Shown here: positions 34,801 to 49,200 of the stretch, piece after piece
Position numbering within the stretch: the first letter of the stretch is position 1
Layout: each line of letters starts with the position of its first letter
Assembly: GCA_002189035.1 (NCBI GenBank)
Contig: NEEC01000010.1
Location: 744,001 to 808,000 of the forward strand
DNA length: 64,000 nt
Reading direction: 5' to 3'
From: Utricularia gibba
Taxonomy: Eukaryota; Streptophyta; Magnoliopsida; Lamiales; Lentibulariaceae
Made by a program: the position numbers and the translations under genes
The notes under the pieces: model-generated
Database searches by the model: none
Seen by the model: only the letters and a program-made list of their open reading frames with translations
What the model was told of the DNA's origin: nothing

Positions 34801-37800
34801 AGCACCAGCGTACCCTTCTCCAGTAATGCAGAAGTGCAGTACACCTGAAGCTAGTTTGTTAATGGCGGAGGCAATTTGTACAACTGGAGCATCCACAGTG
34901 TCAATAGACTTCAATAAAGTGGTCCAGCAAGAAAGAAGAGGGGGTTCCTCATTCCATTCAATCACATGATCCACGAAACAAAGATGTGTTTTATATTCCG
35001 AGTCCTGAACAGTAGAAGTCTCAGCATGCTTTACAATAGAAAGTAAAGCAGCTTGGCCTTCACCGGACATGAGCATCTCCTTGAAGCTTGATATACAGTT
35101 GAGCAACTCTGTTCCAAATGACAATATCTACAGCGCATACACAGAATGACTGATGAATCTTGAAAAGAAACGATGTAAAATGAAATAAGTCAATCATCAG
35201 GCAATTAAAGGCACGATAACGTCAGCCATTACTTTGATTAAGCATAGTACAGCAAATTGTTTCAGAATAGTTGCCAAGCAGGAAAAAAAACCTGGTACAC
35301 TAAATTCAGACCATTCTAGAATTGAAATTTAAGAACATCAATACATAAAAAAAAAGTTATTTTTTTCCAATGAAATCACAAGCTATCCTGACTCCGGGCT
35401 TCAGAGCTTATTAAATATAGGAAATAAAAAAGAATACCAGGAAAAACCTCAGGATGTATGACAAGCATATGGAGCTCTCCTCAGTTGTAAGACTCTCAGG
35501 AATATTACTGTGGAACACAGGAATAAGCATTCTGTTTGTCAACGGGATAATGCACTGTATAACATCAATATAGAACTTCCTGACCTTTCACACATTCCAT
35601 AATGCTGGAAGGAAGTGCGGCAGTCATTAATTAATGAGATTGACTGGAATACAGGATTACACCAATTAAGAAGCAAAAATTCATTGTTTGCTGGAGCAAT
35701 TCCTATTGAATATTGCTTCATCTCATGGTTTGCAACTCCGATGCATCTCTCAAGAACTTTTGTTAGCATCTCAAATCCGCCCTCTTTCAAGAAAATTGGC
35801 TGTGAAAATGTGTTTTTTTTAGATTGACATTCATCTTTGCGAACGAAAGAACAAGATTTCACTTGAAAAATGGCTGATACCTTAGCATTTGGATGCTCCA
35901 GCATGACAGCAAAAAAATGAAGCAATTGGTTCACCTTTAAAAGGAAGATACATGAGCTAAGATCACCCAGATTTCAACAGAAATGCATATTCATATGACA
36001 AGTGTTGCTGTAACCTTGTAAACATCAGCATCAGATAATGTTGACGATCCCGAGAGACAGTTGGAAACCCATGATATCACAGGTCTCACCAACAGTGATG
36101 CATACTCAAGGTTAAGGCAAGCAATCCGAATCACAAACACACGTAGGATATCTTGTAATATAACTGACATCTGGTACAAACAAAAGATCACTGTTAAAAA
36201 CTTGAGAAAAGAAAACTCAGAAAAACCGGTTAACAGGGAAAGAAGAACTTCAAAATTACTCATTACAGCAAAATGTAAGCATGGTACCCAGTTGAACTTA
36301 CGCTGATAGCACAATGCAGAATAAGTTCTCCCAGTTTCTCAAGTTTAGGAACGAAACTGGATAGAAGCTTCTCAGCATTCCCAGGCATCAGGTGCCAATT
36401 AACTTGCCTCTCCTTCTCTGGCCCCAATATTGATCCCACTGAAATTGTTCGTAATGGGTACATCAAAGGTATTCCGCTCTTCCAACGCCAAGTACCCTCA
36501 TTTGGCAGTAAGTCATTCTTCAAGCGGAAAGTTGGAGCAGACTCAGTTTCAGGTAAGGAGCAATGAAACTTTAATACTTTTCTGAATATTACCAAAAAGA
36601 AAAAAATCATGTTGTCACAATACCAGAAGACAAAATAAACTGCAGATATCTTTGGGTCCAAAAGCCAACAGTGAAGTTGCATGAAGATTGTCAAGGAGGA
36701 ATTGGACAAGACCAGGGGTCCAACCATAAACTGGCCAAAAAGCCAACGCAGAAGCAAGTAGATGGCAAACAGCTGTGATGCCAGGTGCAACTTCAGGATA
36801 CGACTGGGAGAAGTCTGCGGCACAGACAACTAATTTGGAGCTAAAAGTAGAAGGTTTATGTCAGTTACCTTGTCCATACACATGCAATTAACAGTGATAT
36901 GAAATGAACATGCTACCTCACTTCTCTGTGCAACTGTAGGAGTGCGTTCATGAGGTTTTTATTCCGATGTTGCTCCTTGGCTTCCTGACAGAACAAACAG
37001 CATGATTGAATGTGTGTATCATGCAAAAATCAATCCCAAAACGGACAAACTTGACTGGTTTTAAGACAGTATCCATCATTTAAGAATTCCTGGAAACTAC
37101 TTAAGTTCAGAAACTATTGGGGACCAAAGCAAGCAAACTGAGTTTTACAGTCTAAAATTGCAAACCAGGTGCAGGAGCATCATACATTGTGCACTGATGG
37201 GATCTTTCACTTGATCACTAAAAAAACTATTAACCCCAACTAAAAACAGTCAGTGGATAATAATCATGGATCAATATATGGAAGAACATATTGGTGAAAC
37301 AAATACCAACTACAAGATTACAACAAACTTTAAATGATACAATAGTAGATATCCCTACTCCACGAAAAGACTAAATATACCTTCAACTTTTGCAGGAGAT
37401 TGACCAACAGCACTAGTGAAGAAGTCAACAGATCATATAGGCACTTCTCGCGATTGCGTTCCAACAGAAAATCAGAAGTAGAACTGCCCTCCAAACCATC
37501 ATCAACAAGAAAATCTGACAAGGGAACTAACATCTTTCATATACATTTAACATTCAACAGTCCTAGAACTAAAACAACGAAGGCTTTGATTGAATAGATG
37601 CAGGTCTTTCAATACTATATTCATATGGATATGCCATATAAGATATAACAAAACCAAAAAGCGCAATATTCAAAATATTTTATTCTACAACAACCATCAT
37701 TAGAGAAGGTTAAAAAAGGATGGATAAAATATACACTGATGAAAATTTTCATTACAGAAAAATGTCCCAGTACACAAGTGCAATATTAGCACTCCATTGC

Positions 37801-40800
37801 ATGCAAACTTATTAAAGATCAAGGTCAAATTATTAAAAAAAGGATACAAGGATAATATCTAATTTATAAAGACAGTTATTATAAGTGCAAAGATACCCAC
37901 CGTAAACATTGGATGACCTCTCAAGCATGAGCCCACAGTTTATAATAATAGCATGCACAACCATCACAGCACCTTCATCATACAGAGCAGCAGCAAGAAC
38001 CTTTGACAAACGAGATGTATTAGAAATGTACAGAATGGGATAAAAAATAAAAAACCGAAACACCTGATTATCTGACAGAAATCCCAAAATTCGTAAAGCT
38101 GTTGCAAGCTGGGCAATCGAGGAATCACGAAGAACAACACCAGTAAAGTCCTTCTCTGTAATACGTTTCCCAATTAGATTATCTATAACGTTTCCATCAG
38201 AACCACTGGATGAATCTCCAACCATATTATCAACATCTACAATGTCAGAAGACAAAACACTGTTTGCAGCCATGTGCAAATCCCCACCAGAAACCAGAAC
38301 AGCAGCGTATCGCAAGAGTCCAATGACTCCATTTCTGTGGTACACAACACCAGCATCTATCCATTCCAAGAGTCGTGCAGGTGAATCTTTCTTGTTTGAA
38401 CCAGGAGAGGAGGAGTGCAATGCCATATGCAATTCATTTGCAAGACATATCCAAGACTTAAATGAAGCTACAGTTGAGTCAGTAACAATAACTTCAAAAA
38501 TCTCAGCAGCTGAGTGGACAATAGCGAGATTCAAGGGAGATATTCCTGCTGGTAAAACTTTTTTGCAATTATAAAGATATCCATTCACCATAATCTTTAC
38601 AAACTAAAAAGGTACCAGTGTTTGAAGTGGCAGGATCAAGTTGCTTTCCACAGGTCAAAGCATTCATCAAGACACTTATAGCCTATAGCATTGCGTAACA
38701 AGAAAAAAAAAGAAATTATTAACAAAAATGAAAGAGGATCAAGTGCACAAACTTCTAGCAACATTAACGATCTCCACAGCAAAATCCAACTGAGGATTTC
38801 CGTGACACTTATTACTGATATACCTGACTCCTTGTAAAACATTCATAACCAGAAGCAAATAAATAAAATAAAATAAAGAAGAAAAGGATAAAAAATCAAC
38901 ATCACTAATTTTACAAGAATATGGGGTCAAGATTTATGTTCGTCAATGAGAAAAACAAACAAATGTACCTCAGGGAAATTCACTATAATCAGCATTGCCT
39001 GGCGCCCACACTCTGACCTAGAATATGAATATCAAAGACTTTTGAAACCGAAAATGATAGGTTATATGCTACCAAACAAAGCAATAAAAATTAGATACCT
39101 CGATATGCGACAAAGATCCCGTAGCACCCATAAAAATTCTTCAGTGCTGGGAGTCAACTCACACAATCTATCAACGGCACATAACTGGTATTTGTAATAA
39201 AAAAAACAAACTTCTTTATGAAGACCCAGACATAAGTAGGTTAGAAACAAGAAGCAAGACCATGGGGAGGAAGAACTCACCATTGCCATGTGCATCTCAA
39301 GCATAAATCCAACTTCTTGTGGCGGACAAAAAAAACCTTTAGACATCAAAATAGAAGCATAACGAACTGAAAAGCTGGCTTCCTTATGAGTATCCTCAAT
39401 GCCCCTCAATGCATAGACAATGATTGAGAAAACTTCAGGTTCATGCAGCAGAAAATTTAATCCTGAAGTAACAGGCAAAATAGTTGTCAAAAATTTTCAA
39501 TGGCGCATTTGAAAGGACACTAGATCAAAACCTGAGCGACAAAAGAGCAACAAAATAATTATTCCTTCAATTTGCAATACTAGATCCAAAAATGACTCCA
39601 GAGAATGCCCTGCTTCGGAGTGTAGCACTAGAGATGACAGCAGTGCAGCAGACAAAGGAAGGAAACCTCTCTCCTGTTACAGAAGTTCAAAATCAGCCAG
39701 TACATAACATTTGAACTTGATGGTACATAGATGGTGGAAAATACAGTAAACAGATTAACCAGTTGGAATACTGTAAGATAAATGAAAATCTGAGCATGAA
39801 TGAGGTTCATTGGACAACCTTCAAAAGTGCAAGTAAACGTGAGTCAATCTCAGAACTTAAGAAACGACAGGTTGACTGATCAATTATGCTAATGGTAGCC
39901 TTATAAGTCAATTGACAATCATCACCAGCAATGAGATGTCTCCTGGCAGCAGCCAAAGGAGAAGCATCATCAAATGGACCACTTGAACTCAACAGTTTCT
40001 GCAAGAAAGCACAATAAACGCAAGCATTGTCGATTAGGGTGTAACCAAGGAAAACATCAAAGCACTAGTTGATTCAATAGTTTCAATTTATTTTGTTCAG
40101 CAACCACCACAGTTTCGGACAAGAAAAACTAACCGATAGTTTTTGAAGATGCCCTCGAGCGGTGGAAAGCAAGTCCAATGTAGAGTTCACAAACAGATTT
40201 GTAGGCAGATCCCCTAGTATAGACAGAACTGAGTGCTGTATGTAAGACACAAAGGGCTTTCAGTACATAATTCCATACACAACAGAATAACCAGCGCTTA
40301 CATCAACATCAAAAACACATTTTGAGATCAAAATACACAATGCACAACAAGAAAAATAAAAATATCCACACTGCAATTGATGTGGTTAATTGGGGCATTC
40401 CCAGCTTCCACCATTCACATGCAGCACAAGAGAAAAGGCTTAATTCTATTAAAATTTCTAATGTTGTCGGGCACAACAGCATAACTTTACATATAAAAGC
40501 TCATGCTGCTTGTGTTCTGATTTCAAACATATCAATTTTTCCTTATAGCACGTTCATAGAAGACAAAAAAATGAAGCATGTACCTCATATCTACAAGCAA
40601 CTTCATAAAAACGAACACGGTTAAGTATTTGAGTCGCAAAATAAGCAATATCATGTCTTTCAGACTCCAATAGCAGCTTTAACACTTGATTATAGCCTTC
40701 ACTAGTGCAAGATGGTGGGCCTTCATCTCCCCGGGGCCACCAACCCAGGAAACCTTCACATCCAATTGAATGTTGTGTAGCCTGGTCAACAACTCCAAGA

Positions 40801-42938
40801 AGCATTAGTTGTAGACTAGCAGAATTCTTCATCTTGTTCGTGAATATCTCCATCAGATGCTCCATCCCGCCAGAAGTAACAAAATGGAAACAGCTTTCTC
40901 TTGCAGAGCATAACAAACGAGCCACACTCAGCCACATAATCATATTCTTTGTCTGTTAAAAGACAATAAACCACCTTTGAATGCCCATGATTTGTGTACG
41001 GGAAAATCAGAAAGGTCAAGGAAAAAATATAGCTAAAAATCTTCTACCTGTGAGAGATACGAATATCCAAATATGGATCCACGACAATCAAAGTGATTAT
41101 GTAGATCAATTACCAACTCCTTGGATGTTGGGCCAACACCCTCCATGTCAAGAAGCATATATTCTGAAACCTCAGTGGAGGAATTGTTTAACCCGTTTTG
41201 AAGCATCTTTGCGACATCCCAAAGTTCTTTACTGAGTTCAGAAAAAACACAGCCATCTTCGCCACTATCTGATCCGCAGGCACTATTTGATTTTGTATCA
41301 GAAGCTTTTTCAGATGAGTGAACGCCTACAAAGGTTGAAGAAACTGACAGCAACAGACTGATCACTTTGTCCGCTGCCTCTTCAAGAGATGAAGAATCCA
41401 AAATTTTAAAAGTTAAATGCAGAAATTTTCTTAATTCAAGAGAAAGTTCTAACACAACAACTGTAGGAGATATTATTCGTAGAGGAGACACAAATTCTTT
41501 AATTGTCAGTGCAGATGGACGGAAAGCTGAGGGCAAGTCCTCTTGGTTCCCATCAACGTTACTAGCAGTATTCGTCAAAGAGCTGTCTAAATCAACTTCT
41601 ATGTTAAACTGGCCCAAATCTTCTGCTGTATTGCCATATACTACCATGCTTAGACTGCGATAGCTGCCTCTCACAACCAAATGACTTGTAACAATAGCCT
41701 GCACGAAATAAGGTAATAGAAAATTTCTATTAGAAGGAGCATCCCGAAGTTATGAACTCAGGTTATAAGAGAAATATAATACAGTAATCAATTTACAGCA
41801 TTTCATTGTATAACTATTTGTCTAACAACAATGCAGCAGAATTCATCTGCGCTGTATTGAAAATTATGTCATGTGGGGGCAACATGGAGTACAAGAAAAG
41901 CAGAATGTTACTGCCAGAATGAAGAATGAGAATTCAAAGAATCACATTCAAAAAGGATTTCCATCAGGCTCAGCCACAGAAGATCCAGCTCTCTTGAGCA
42001 GCTATTCACCCAATCAAAAAAGCTCACACGGAAACAGATGATAATACAAATTATACTTTGTATATCACAGAAAGGCTCATATGGAAATATTAGAACTTAA
42101 AACACATGGTCCATTAAGGCAAACCCTGTTGGTGAAGGATTGAATAATTTTATTAATTTAGTAGATTCTTTTTTTTAACCGCTTAGCTGCCATTAATACA
42201 TACCTCAATTTCCAGTACATTCGATGATGACTGAGAATAAAGCAATGGCAGGCACAGCCGTCGAAATCGCGCCTCCCCTTCACAATGAATAAAAATCTCC
42301 AGAGCAAATGATGGAGGTGAGGTAGCCCTTCACAAAAAGGGAAGAACCTTCCCGTCAGGGGTTTTTCACATTTTTTTAGGATACAACTGAAAATAAATGT
42401 ATGCTTCACATACCCCACGAGCTTTACTGCAGAACAAGAAGATGGCACATTTTGCTCAAGAAATTCACAAGCAGTTATGACGACAGGTTCTGAGAACAAC
42501 ACCTGCAGAACGAGAAAATAGCCGATTAGTTCACAAAGAAAATGAAATAAAATCTTAAAAGCGTTGAGGTTTACAGATATATACTAATTTCTAGCATCCT
42601 GAATATTCTTGTTTGGTGAGGCCATGAGCAAAGAGGTGATCTCAATATTTCTTAACCTTAAGCTCGTACGAAATTATAACCATTAGCATATTTAAGCTAA
42701 CTACAATTCGTTCTAACAAAAGCGGTGATAAGAGAAACGGTACATTCACAAGTACACTCTGAGTTACAGATCATGACGGAATCCCCACAAAAGAGAAGGT
42801 AACATAAACAATGGGTGTAAACGAGTTGAAGAAACACCCAGATGTATATCTAGGATCAAATACCTCGTCGACGTATTCGTCAAGCTGAGAGTGAACAAAA
42901 GTGTGAGCATACAGAACGCAGGGTTCTGGTCGGCCCAT
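31896..42938 (-). CDS. VIR: VIRILIZER (VIR), m6A writer complex subunit
   Basis: VIR is the nuclear scaffold of the mRNA N6-adenosine methyltransferase complex (with MTA, MTB, FIP37, HAKAI). About 28 exons encode roughly 2190 residues, the usual size. Delimited exons include 42864-42938, 42414-42502, 42204-42327, 41048-41698, 40584-40952, 40134-40235, 39819-39998, a 1.4-kb exon ending near 33056, 32276-32967, 32120-32191 and 31896-31916. The start MGRPEPCVLYAHTFVHSQLD and the end, with LLSDRDKLCQLLEQHPKL then a six-residue last exon, are diagnostic. The large exon repeats RPPS(M/I)HVD..(V/M)AR. In 32276-32967 the frame breaks at a run of six Cs on the coding strand (32582-32587): 692 nt where 693 would keep phase. 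Sequencing error is likelier than inactivation. Confidence 0.93.
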
Positions 42939-43298
42939 GATTATACTCTCCCAGAAAGCCTGAAACTTCTTCTGTGTCTCAGAACAGAACACCGGCAGCC
43001 GGCGAACGGGGTGAGGTCCCCGGAAACTTACCGTCGATTCCGTAAGGAATCAGTAGAAAGTAGAAACTATTTTTCGAGCCCTAACTTTTTGACCGTTGTA
43101 TACTTGGGCTGAGGTTTCGTATAAACCAAATCGTTGGCCCATTGACACCGTTAGGTCCAAACCCAAAATTTGATGAGGAAATTCTGTAACGGCAGTTGCT
43201 TTGTGATTTGGGACTGTGATTGAGGACGAGTCGCTGACCGACCGGAGACTGATTGCTTTGAAGGTATCGCCGGCTATTCCCTCTGGAAGAGAGGGGCG
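42939..43298. promoter_or_regulatory. Bidirectional promoter of VIR and TRS85
   Basis: Only 360 bp separate the two divergent start codons, so both leaders and both core promoters share it. I see no clear TATA box for either gene, which fits broadly expressed genes. Confidence 0.65.
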
Positions 43299-46200
43299 AT
43301 GGCGGATCCGGCGAACACCATGCTTGGTCGGATGCTGTTGGACAAGATCACTCCGGTGGTTATGGTTCTCAGCACACGGAATGTAGAAGATTCGTGCCGA
43401 AAGAATGGATTGTCGCTGATTCAAATGCTTGCTCCATTTTGTAATTTTGACAATGTTGACGGTACTGTCTGCAAACCTCGGATGTGACGTTTTGTGATGT
43501 GATTGGTTGTATTTTTTCTTGATCATTTCTGTCTTGATTTTCAGTTCCTGTAAGGACAGCTAATGATCAACCTTACAGATTGAAGAAATTTAAGCTGAGA
43601 CTGTTTTATGCTTCAGAAATTCGGCAGCCAGACAATGAGGTATGTAGTGCACCCATGCACAATTTTACTCAGAGGGGATATCAGCGTGCTCGCTGAGACA
43701 GTTTTCTTTGGTGCCCATCTAGGCTACCAGGGAAAAGCTAAAACAAGTGGTCAGTCTTGCTGGCGAAGCTGAAGTAAAAGAGCCGTCTTTAGATCCCTTG
43801 AACCTGGACATGGTACCTTCATGGTTTCAAACTTTTAACGGAGAGATTGTGGACGCCGTTTCCTTTTCAGAACATGAAGCTTTTGATCATCCTGTGGCAT
43901 GTAAGATTTTTTTTTTACCAAGGAATTCAGTAAACTGGAAACAATTTTTCACTTCTTGTTGCATCATTAAGGACGTATAAAGAGGTTCATCTTTAATTGC
44001 AAAACTTCATGCGATGCAATAGGTCTTGTTGCTGTCTCCTCAAGGGATGAAAACCCAATTGGAAAGTGTGTTGACCTCTTCAATTCAAGCCAATTGCCAT
44101 CTCTTCTTAATGATGGTGCAATGGATCCAAAGATTTTGAAGCTATTTTTTCTATTACACGATAATCAAGATGGCGCACCTGAAGTGTAAACCGTGCTCTA
44201 TTTCTATCTTAGTTTTATTTGCATATAGCATACCTAAGTTTTTCTATACTTAATATCATGCAGAACTACAGAAATTTTCTCTGAAATGAGGATAACTTTT
44301 GGTACAAATGCTTCTCATTTATTGTGTATAAATTCGTCAACTGATGGCATGGAACAACATCAAGAAAATCCATGGTCTCTTTATGTAAGAAAATAACAAT
44401 TTTAAAATGTTACCATCATCATCTTCTACTCTGTGATTTCATACTCATTTTTCATGCTTTAAGAATCTTGGCCCATCGGATGACAAGAAGCTTGGATGCT
44501 GCCTCAATGTTGATGACATAGAAGAGGTAAAGTGTTTCCAGATATTAACTTTCTTATTTCTTTTTTTTTTTTTTATGGTTTTTTATTTTCTGGAATTGTT
44601 CTTTTTGCAGTTGAGGAATATTATGCATGACATATCATCTAAGCGCATCATACCCCACATGGAGGTCAAAATCCGTGTACTTAATCAGCAGGTATGGTTA
44701 CATCTTTTAAGATACTTGTTGGTGGGTGATGTTCTTGATTTAGTGCGTTTTCATTTCTTTTCTTTTCAATACTAATGCAATCACTATTCTGATTTTGAGA
44801 AATATTTTTTTAATTAGATTTCAGCAACCAGAAAAGGTTTTAGGAACCAGATAAAAAACTTATGGTGGAGAAAGGGGAAAGATGATGTTGTAGAAAACTC
44901 AAATGGCCCATGTACGGTTGCCTTATTTTTATTTACTGTAGCTCTCATTGTGTACGTCTAATGATTATAATGCATATTATTTGTTTGGTTAAACACCACT
45001 ACAGGTATACTTTTAGCTCTGTAGAATCTCAGATTCGAGTTTTGGGTGACTATGGTTTCATGCTACATGACTATGAACTGGCCCTGTCAAATTATCGACT
45101 AATCTCCACAGATTACAAGCTCGATAAGGCATGGAAACACTATGCTGGTGTTCAGGTTGTGTATCCCTTTTGTGATTGAATCCCCATTTCTGCTGCTAAG
45201 ACTTCATTTTTAATGGGATTGTTTAAACTTTAATCAGATGCCCTTTATTCTTCTTATGATTATGATAAGAGTTCTGATTGGCAGGAGGCGATGGGGTTGG
45301 CCTACTTTATGCTTGATCAGTCCAGGAAGGATGCTGAGTACTGCATGGAAAATGCCTTCAATACTTACTTGGTCAGAATGGAGACATTCTTCTTGTATTT
45401 ATTGGATCAAAATGCGTGCTAACTTTTTCTGAAACGATATAATACCTTTTCAGATACTTTCATTTATGCATTCTGATGTATAACGTGATGCTGTTTCTTA
45501 AACAATCTTTAGCTTCAGAAAACTGGACCATCAAGCATCCAAAGTGCCATACGTTGTGGTATCTGGTGGGCTGAGATGTTAAAGGCGAGAGATCAGTTTA
45601 AAGATGCTGCAGCAATCTATTTTCGCATTTCTGGTGAGGTAAAACGCACAAGTACTATGTTCAACTGAGAGGTGGCTTTGCATTACATGAACTTATATAA
45701 TTTCCAGGATCCACTGCATTCTGCAGTGATGCTTGAGCAAGCATCATGTTGTTACTTGTTATCTACACCATGCTTGATAAGGAAAGGTGGATTCCATCTT
45801 GTTCTTTCTGGACAGCTTTACAAAAAATGTGAACAGGTAGTGTTTCTCAACGAACAAATTGATTTGCTCATTCTTGATAAATGCGTGTATGATCTAAAAA
45901 TTTCGTAAATGCCAGATAAAACATGCCATCAGGACATACACATATGCATTGTCCATCTTCAAAGCCACCTCTTGGGGCCACATGAAGGATCATGTCCACT
46001 ACCATATTGGAAAGTAAACACAGGAAAAGGATCATGCTATTATTTTAATTGTAAAAATTAGAAGTTTTGCTTCTAAACTTCAGAATATGACAGATGGTAT
46101 GCTTCTCTTGGAATGTTTGATGAAGCTATTACACACCTACTGGTGGTCTTGAGCTGCAGTCATCAGTCCAAGGCAACTCAAGAATTGTTCTTGAGGGACT

Positions 46201-49200
46201 TTCTTCAAATTGTTCAGGTTCCATTGGTGGATATCCATTTATATTTTTACTCCCTTTTATTTTTTACTTTTCTGAACTTCCCTATGAAACTGTGATTTGA
46301 GGTTTAAAAAAATTATTTTGTTCTGTACCTGGAAATTAGAAGCTCAAGCATGCTACTCTGAGCCGATTTGCTGTAAACATTTTTTATTAAAATTAATGGA
46401 AATTGCATAAACAACGTGATGTATAGTTTCTTCCATATTTATCCTTCTAAACACTTTTGCTTGCTTCCACTTGTCTCTTATTGGACATGATGCAGGTCAT
46501 CTTCTCCCTTACGCACTGTATTTTGATTCTTTTTGTAAAAAAAAAAAGGATTTGACTCTAGTTTACTATATTATGCAGGAAACTGGAAAAAAAATTGAGC
46601 TACCAAGGCTTCAGTTGCCAGTGGTCCTTCCACATCTAATAAAAGTTGTCTATGAAGATCATCGAACTTATGCATCCCCACAAGCTGTAGGTTTTACGAT
46701 TTTTATAAATCACAGGATTAATAGAGCATTGCAGTGAAAAAAGAAATCATATTATTTTCATTTGAAATATTGCTAAAAATGTATTCACATATTTTTGGGT
46801 TCATATGCACATTTTCGTTCATGTTTTTATTTTTATGACTCATGTGCCTCAGTTTTGTGTTGTGCAATCATACGAATGATCGTATAGCACCTGTTGGAAT
46901 TTGTGTTTCATACTTGAGTTCTTTGCAATGTCAGAATCCTCACCAGATTGCATGGCTCTTTAGGATGAAACTAGGATATTTTAAAAATTTGTCTTTACAC
47001 ATTGATGCATAGCCTGCTGTTTATATGCATCTCTTCTCTGTACATGGAATAATCAGGCTTCGGTAAAAGAAAGTTTGTGGAGATCTCTGGAGGATGACAT
47101 GATTGTACTGCCATCATTAGTGAAGGCCAACTGGCTGGAGCCCCAAGCAACCCCTTTTCCAAAGAAGTACCAAAAATCAAATGTTTGTGTAGTTGGAGGT
47201 ATGAGGCATCACTTTGATTATTTTTTATTTATTTATTTTTTCAAAAAATAAGGTATCAACCTGTGGATTATAAAAACATTTTTGTTCTAAAATTAATCTG
47301 GGATAATATTTAAGGTTCTTTTAGGCAACTTTTTTTTTTTTTTTTGTTTCTATTCTTAGAATGAACTTCTCAAACAGTTTTTATCTTTTCCCTTATTTTT
47401 TTCATAGTAAGTTATTTATTGGGTGCATCTTAATGTTTACAAGTTTTGCAGAAAATATCAAGGTGGACGTTGGTTTTAGAAACCCTCTCCAGATTCCGAT
47501 TTCACTCTCAAATGTTACATTAATCTGTCAGCATTCAGTGAAGAAGGACAAAACTGAACCAGGTTCTGTTCCACTTCTATCCTTGTCATACAATTGCTTA
47601 TTGAGATGACATTGATTCTGACTGCGGTCCCCTTTTAATGTATTATTTTAGCAAATTATTCTAAATCTATATAACGTTGCAGACACAAATGGGCCTCCTT
47701 TCGAAAACCACAGTCAAAATGGATTGAGAATTGTCAGCGGGTATGGACTTTAAGCACCAACTATTTAGTTGTTAAATTATTTCTGCAGTTCTGCATAATG
47801 GTAGAAATTAATCTTCACATTTCAGGGAATTCTGCACAGACACATCTTTGTTTTCTTTATCAGAAGTTGATATCTGCATTCAAGGGTGTGAAACTGTAAT
47901 GGTAAACAATATTACCACTAATCAGCTACTGTTTTCAGATTCTTCAGTGTTATTTGCTATTTTCCTCTTTGCTTTTACATTAGGATCATCATCTTGTCCT
48001 TCTACCCCTACAGGTCCAGCTCACTGTTACCCCAAAAATGGAGGGCAACTTAATATTAGTTGGTGTTAGGTGGAGACTCTCTGATGCAGTGATTGGAACT
48101 TATGAATTCAATTTTGATGTCACAAGAAGAAAACTTCCTAGAGGTAAAAGGAAGAGTGGAAGTATTGCAAGAGATGACACACAGTTTCTGGTGATTAAGG
48201 TATCTCTCATGTCCGTGTATAAGATAATTTTCCAAGACCCCCATTTTTCTTGCACATTTTGGATTGAATGTTTGATATGCAGAGTCTTCCCAGGGTCGAG
48301 GGTGTAATTAATCATTTGCCTGAAAGGGTTTATGCTGGAGAACTTCATTGTCTTACTCTAGAGTTGAGAAATCTTTCAGAAATATCTGTGAAGGTATTTT
48401 TATGACACATGGACTTTTAAGTTTTTCACTGGAATGCAGGATATGGCGAGAGGAAATATGTTTAATTTATTGTCCATATCATCTGCTTGCAGAACTTGAA
48501 GATGAGGATAAACAATCCAAGATTTCTTGCAGTGGCTGCACAGGAAGTTAGGGGCATGGAATTTCCTTCTTGCCTTAAAAAACAGATTGATTCGTCAAAA
48601 ACTTGCATGCAATTGAATGGCGATGAGTCACACGGTTTATTTGTTTTCCCAAATGTTGGTGTCTCCACCTGGTGTAGACTTCTCTGCCATGATAGATTTG
48701 GCTATATCTAATTGAAGTTGGCTTTCTTTTGCAGATAACAATTTCTAATGAAACACCACTTCAGTGGAATCTTTGGTTCAGGGCCGCAACATCTGGAAGT
48801 ACTTCACTTCTCATTGCAATTTGCTATGAAACTGAAGATGGAGATTCACCCATAAAATATCGAACTTTACGCATGCGATATGATCTGGAGGTATATTCTA
48901 AAAATGATACAACGAGCGTGGCCTGTATTTTGTATCTGCACATAATATGTTGTAAAATTTTAAATATAATGGGTGCAATGAGCAAACTAACTCCTTTTTG
49001 TAATTGACTCGTTAACCTGGTATTATTTATTTGATAGCTTAACTTGAATCAATAGCAAGTAAAAAAGGTTTATGCTTTGGGGAATTCAACTCAGCATTGA
49101 TGTGCAAATTTCATCCTTGACTTTAGGTGCTTCCATCTTTAGAAGTATCATTCAAAACTAGCCCTTGCCCTACCAGATTGCAAGAGTTACTTGTTCGCAT

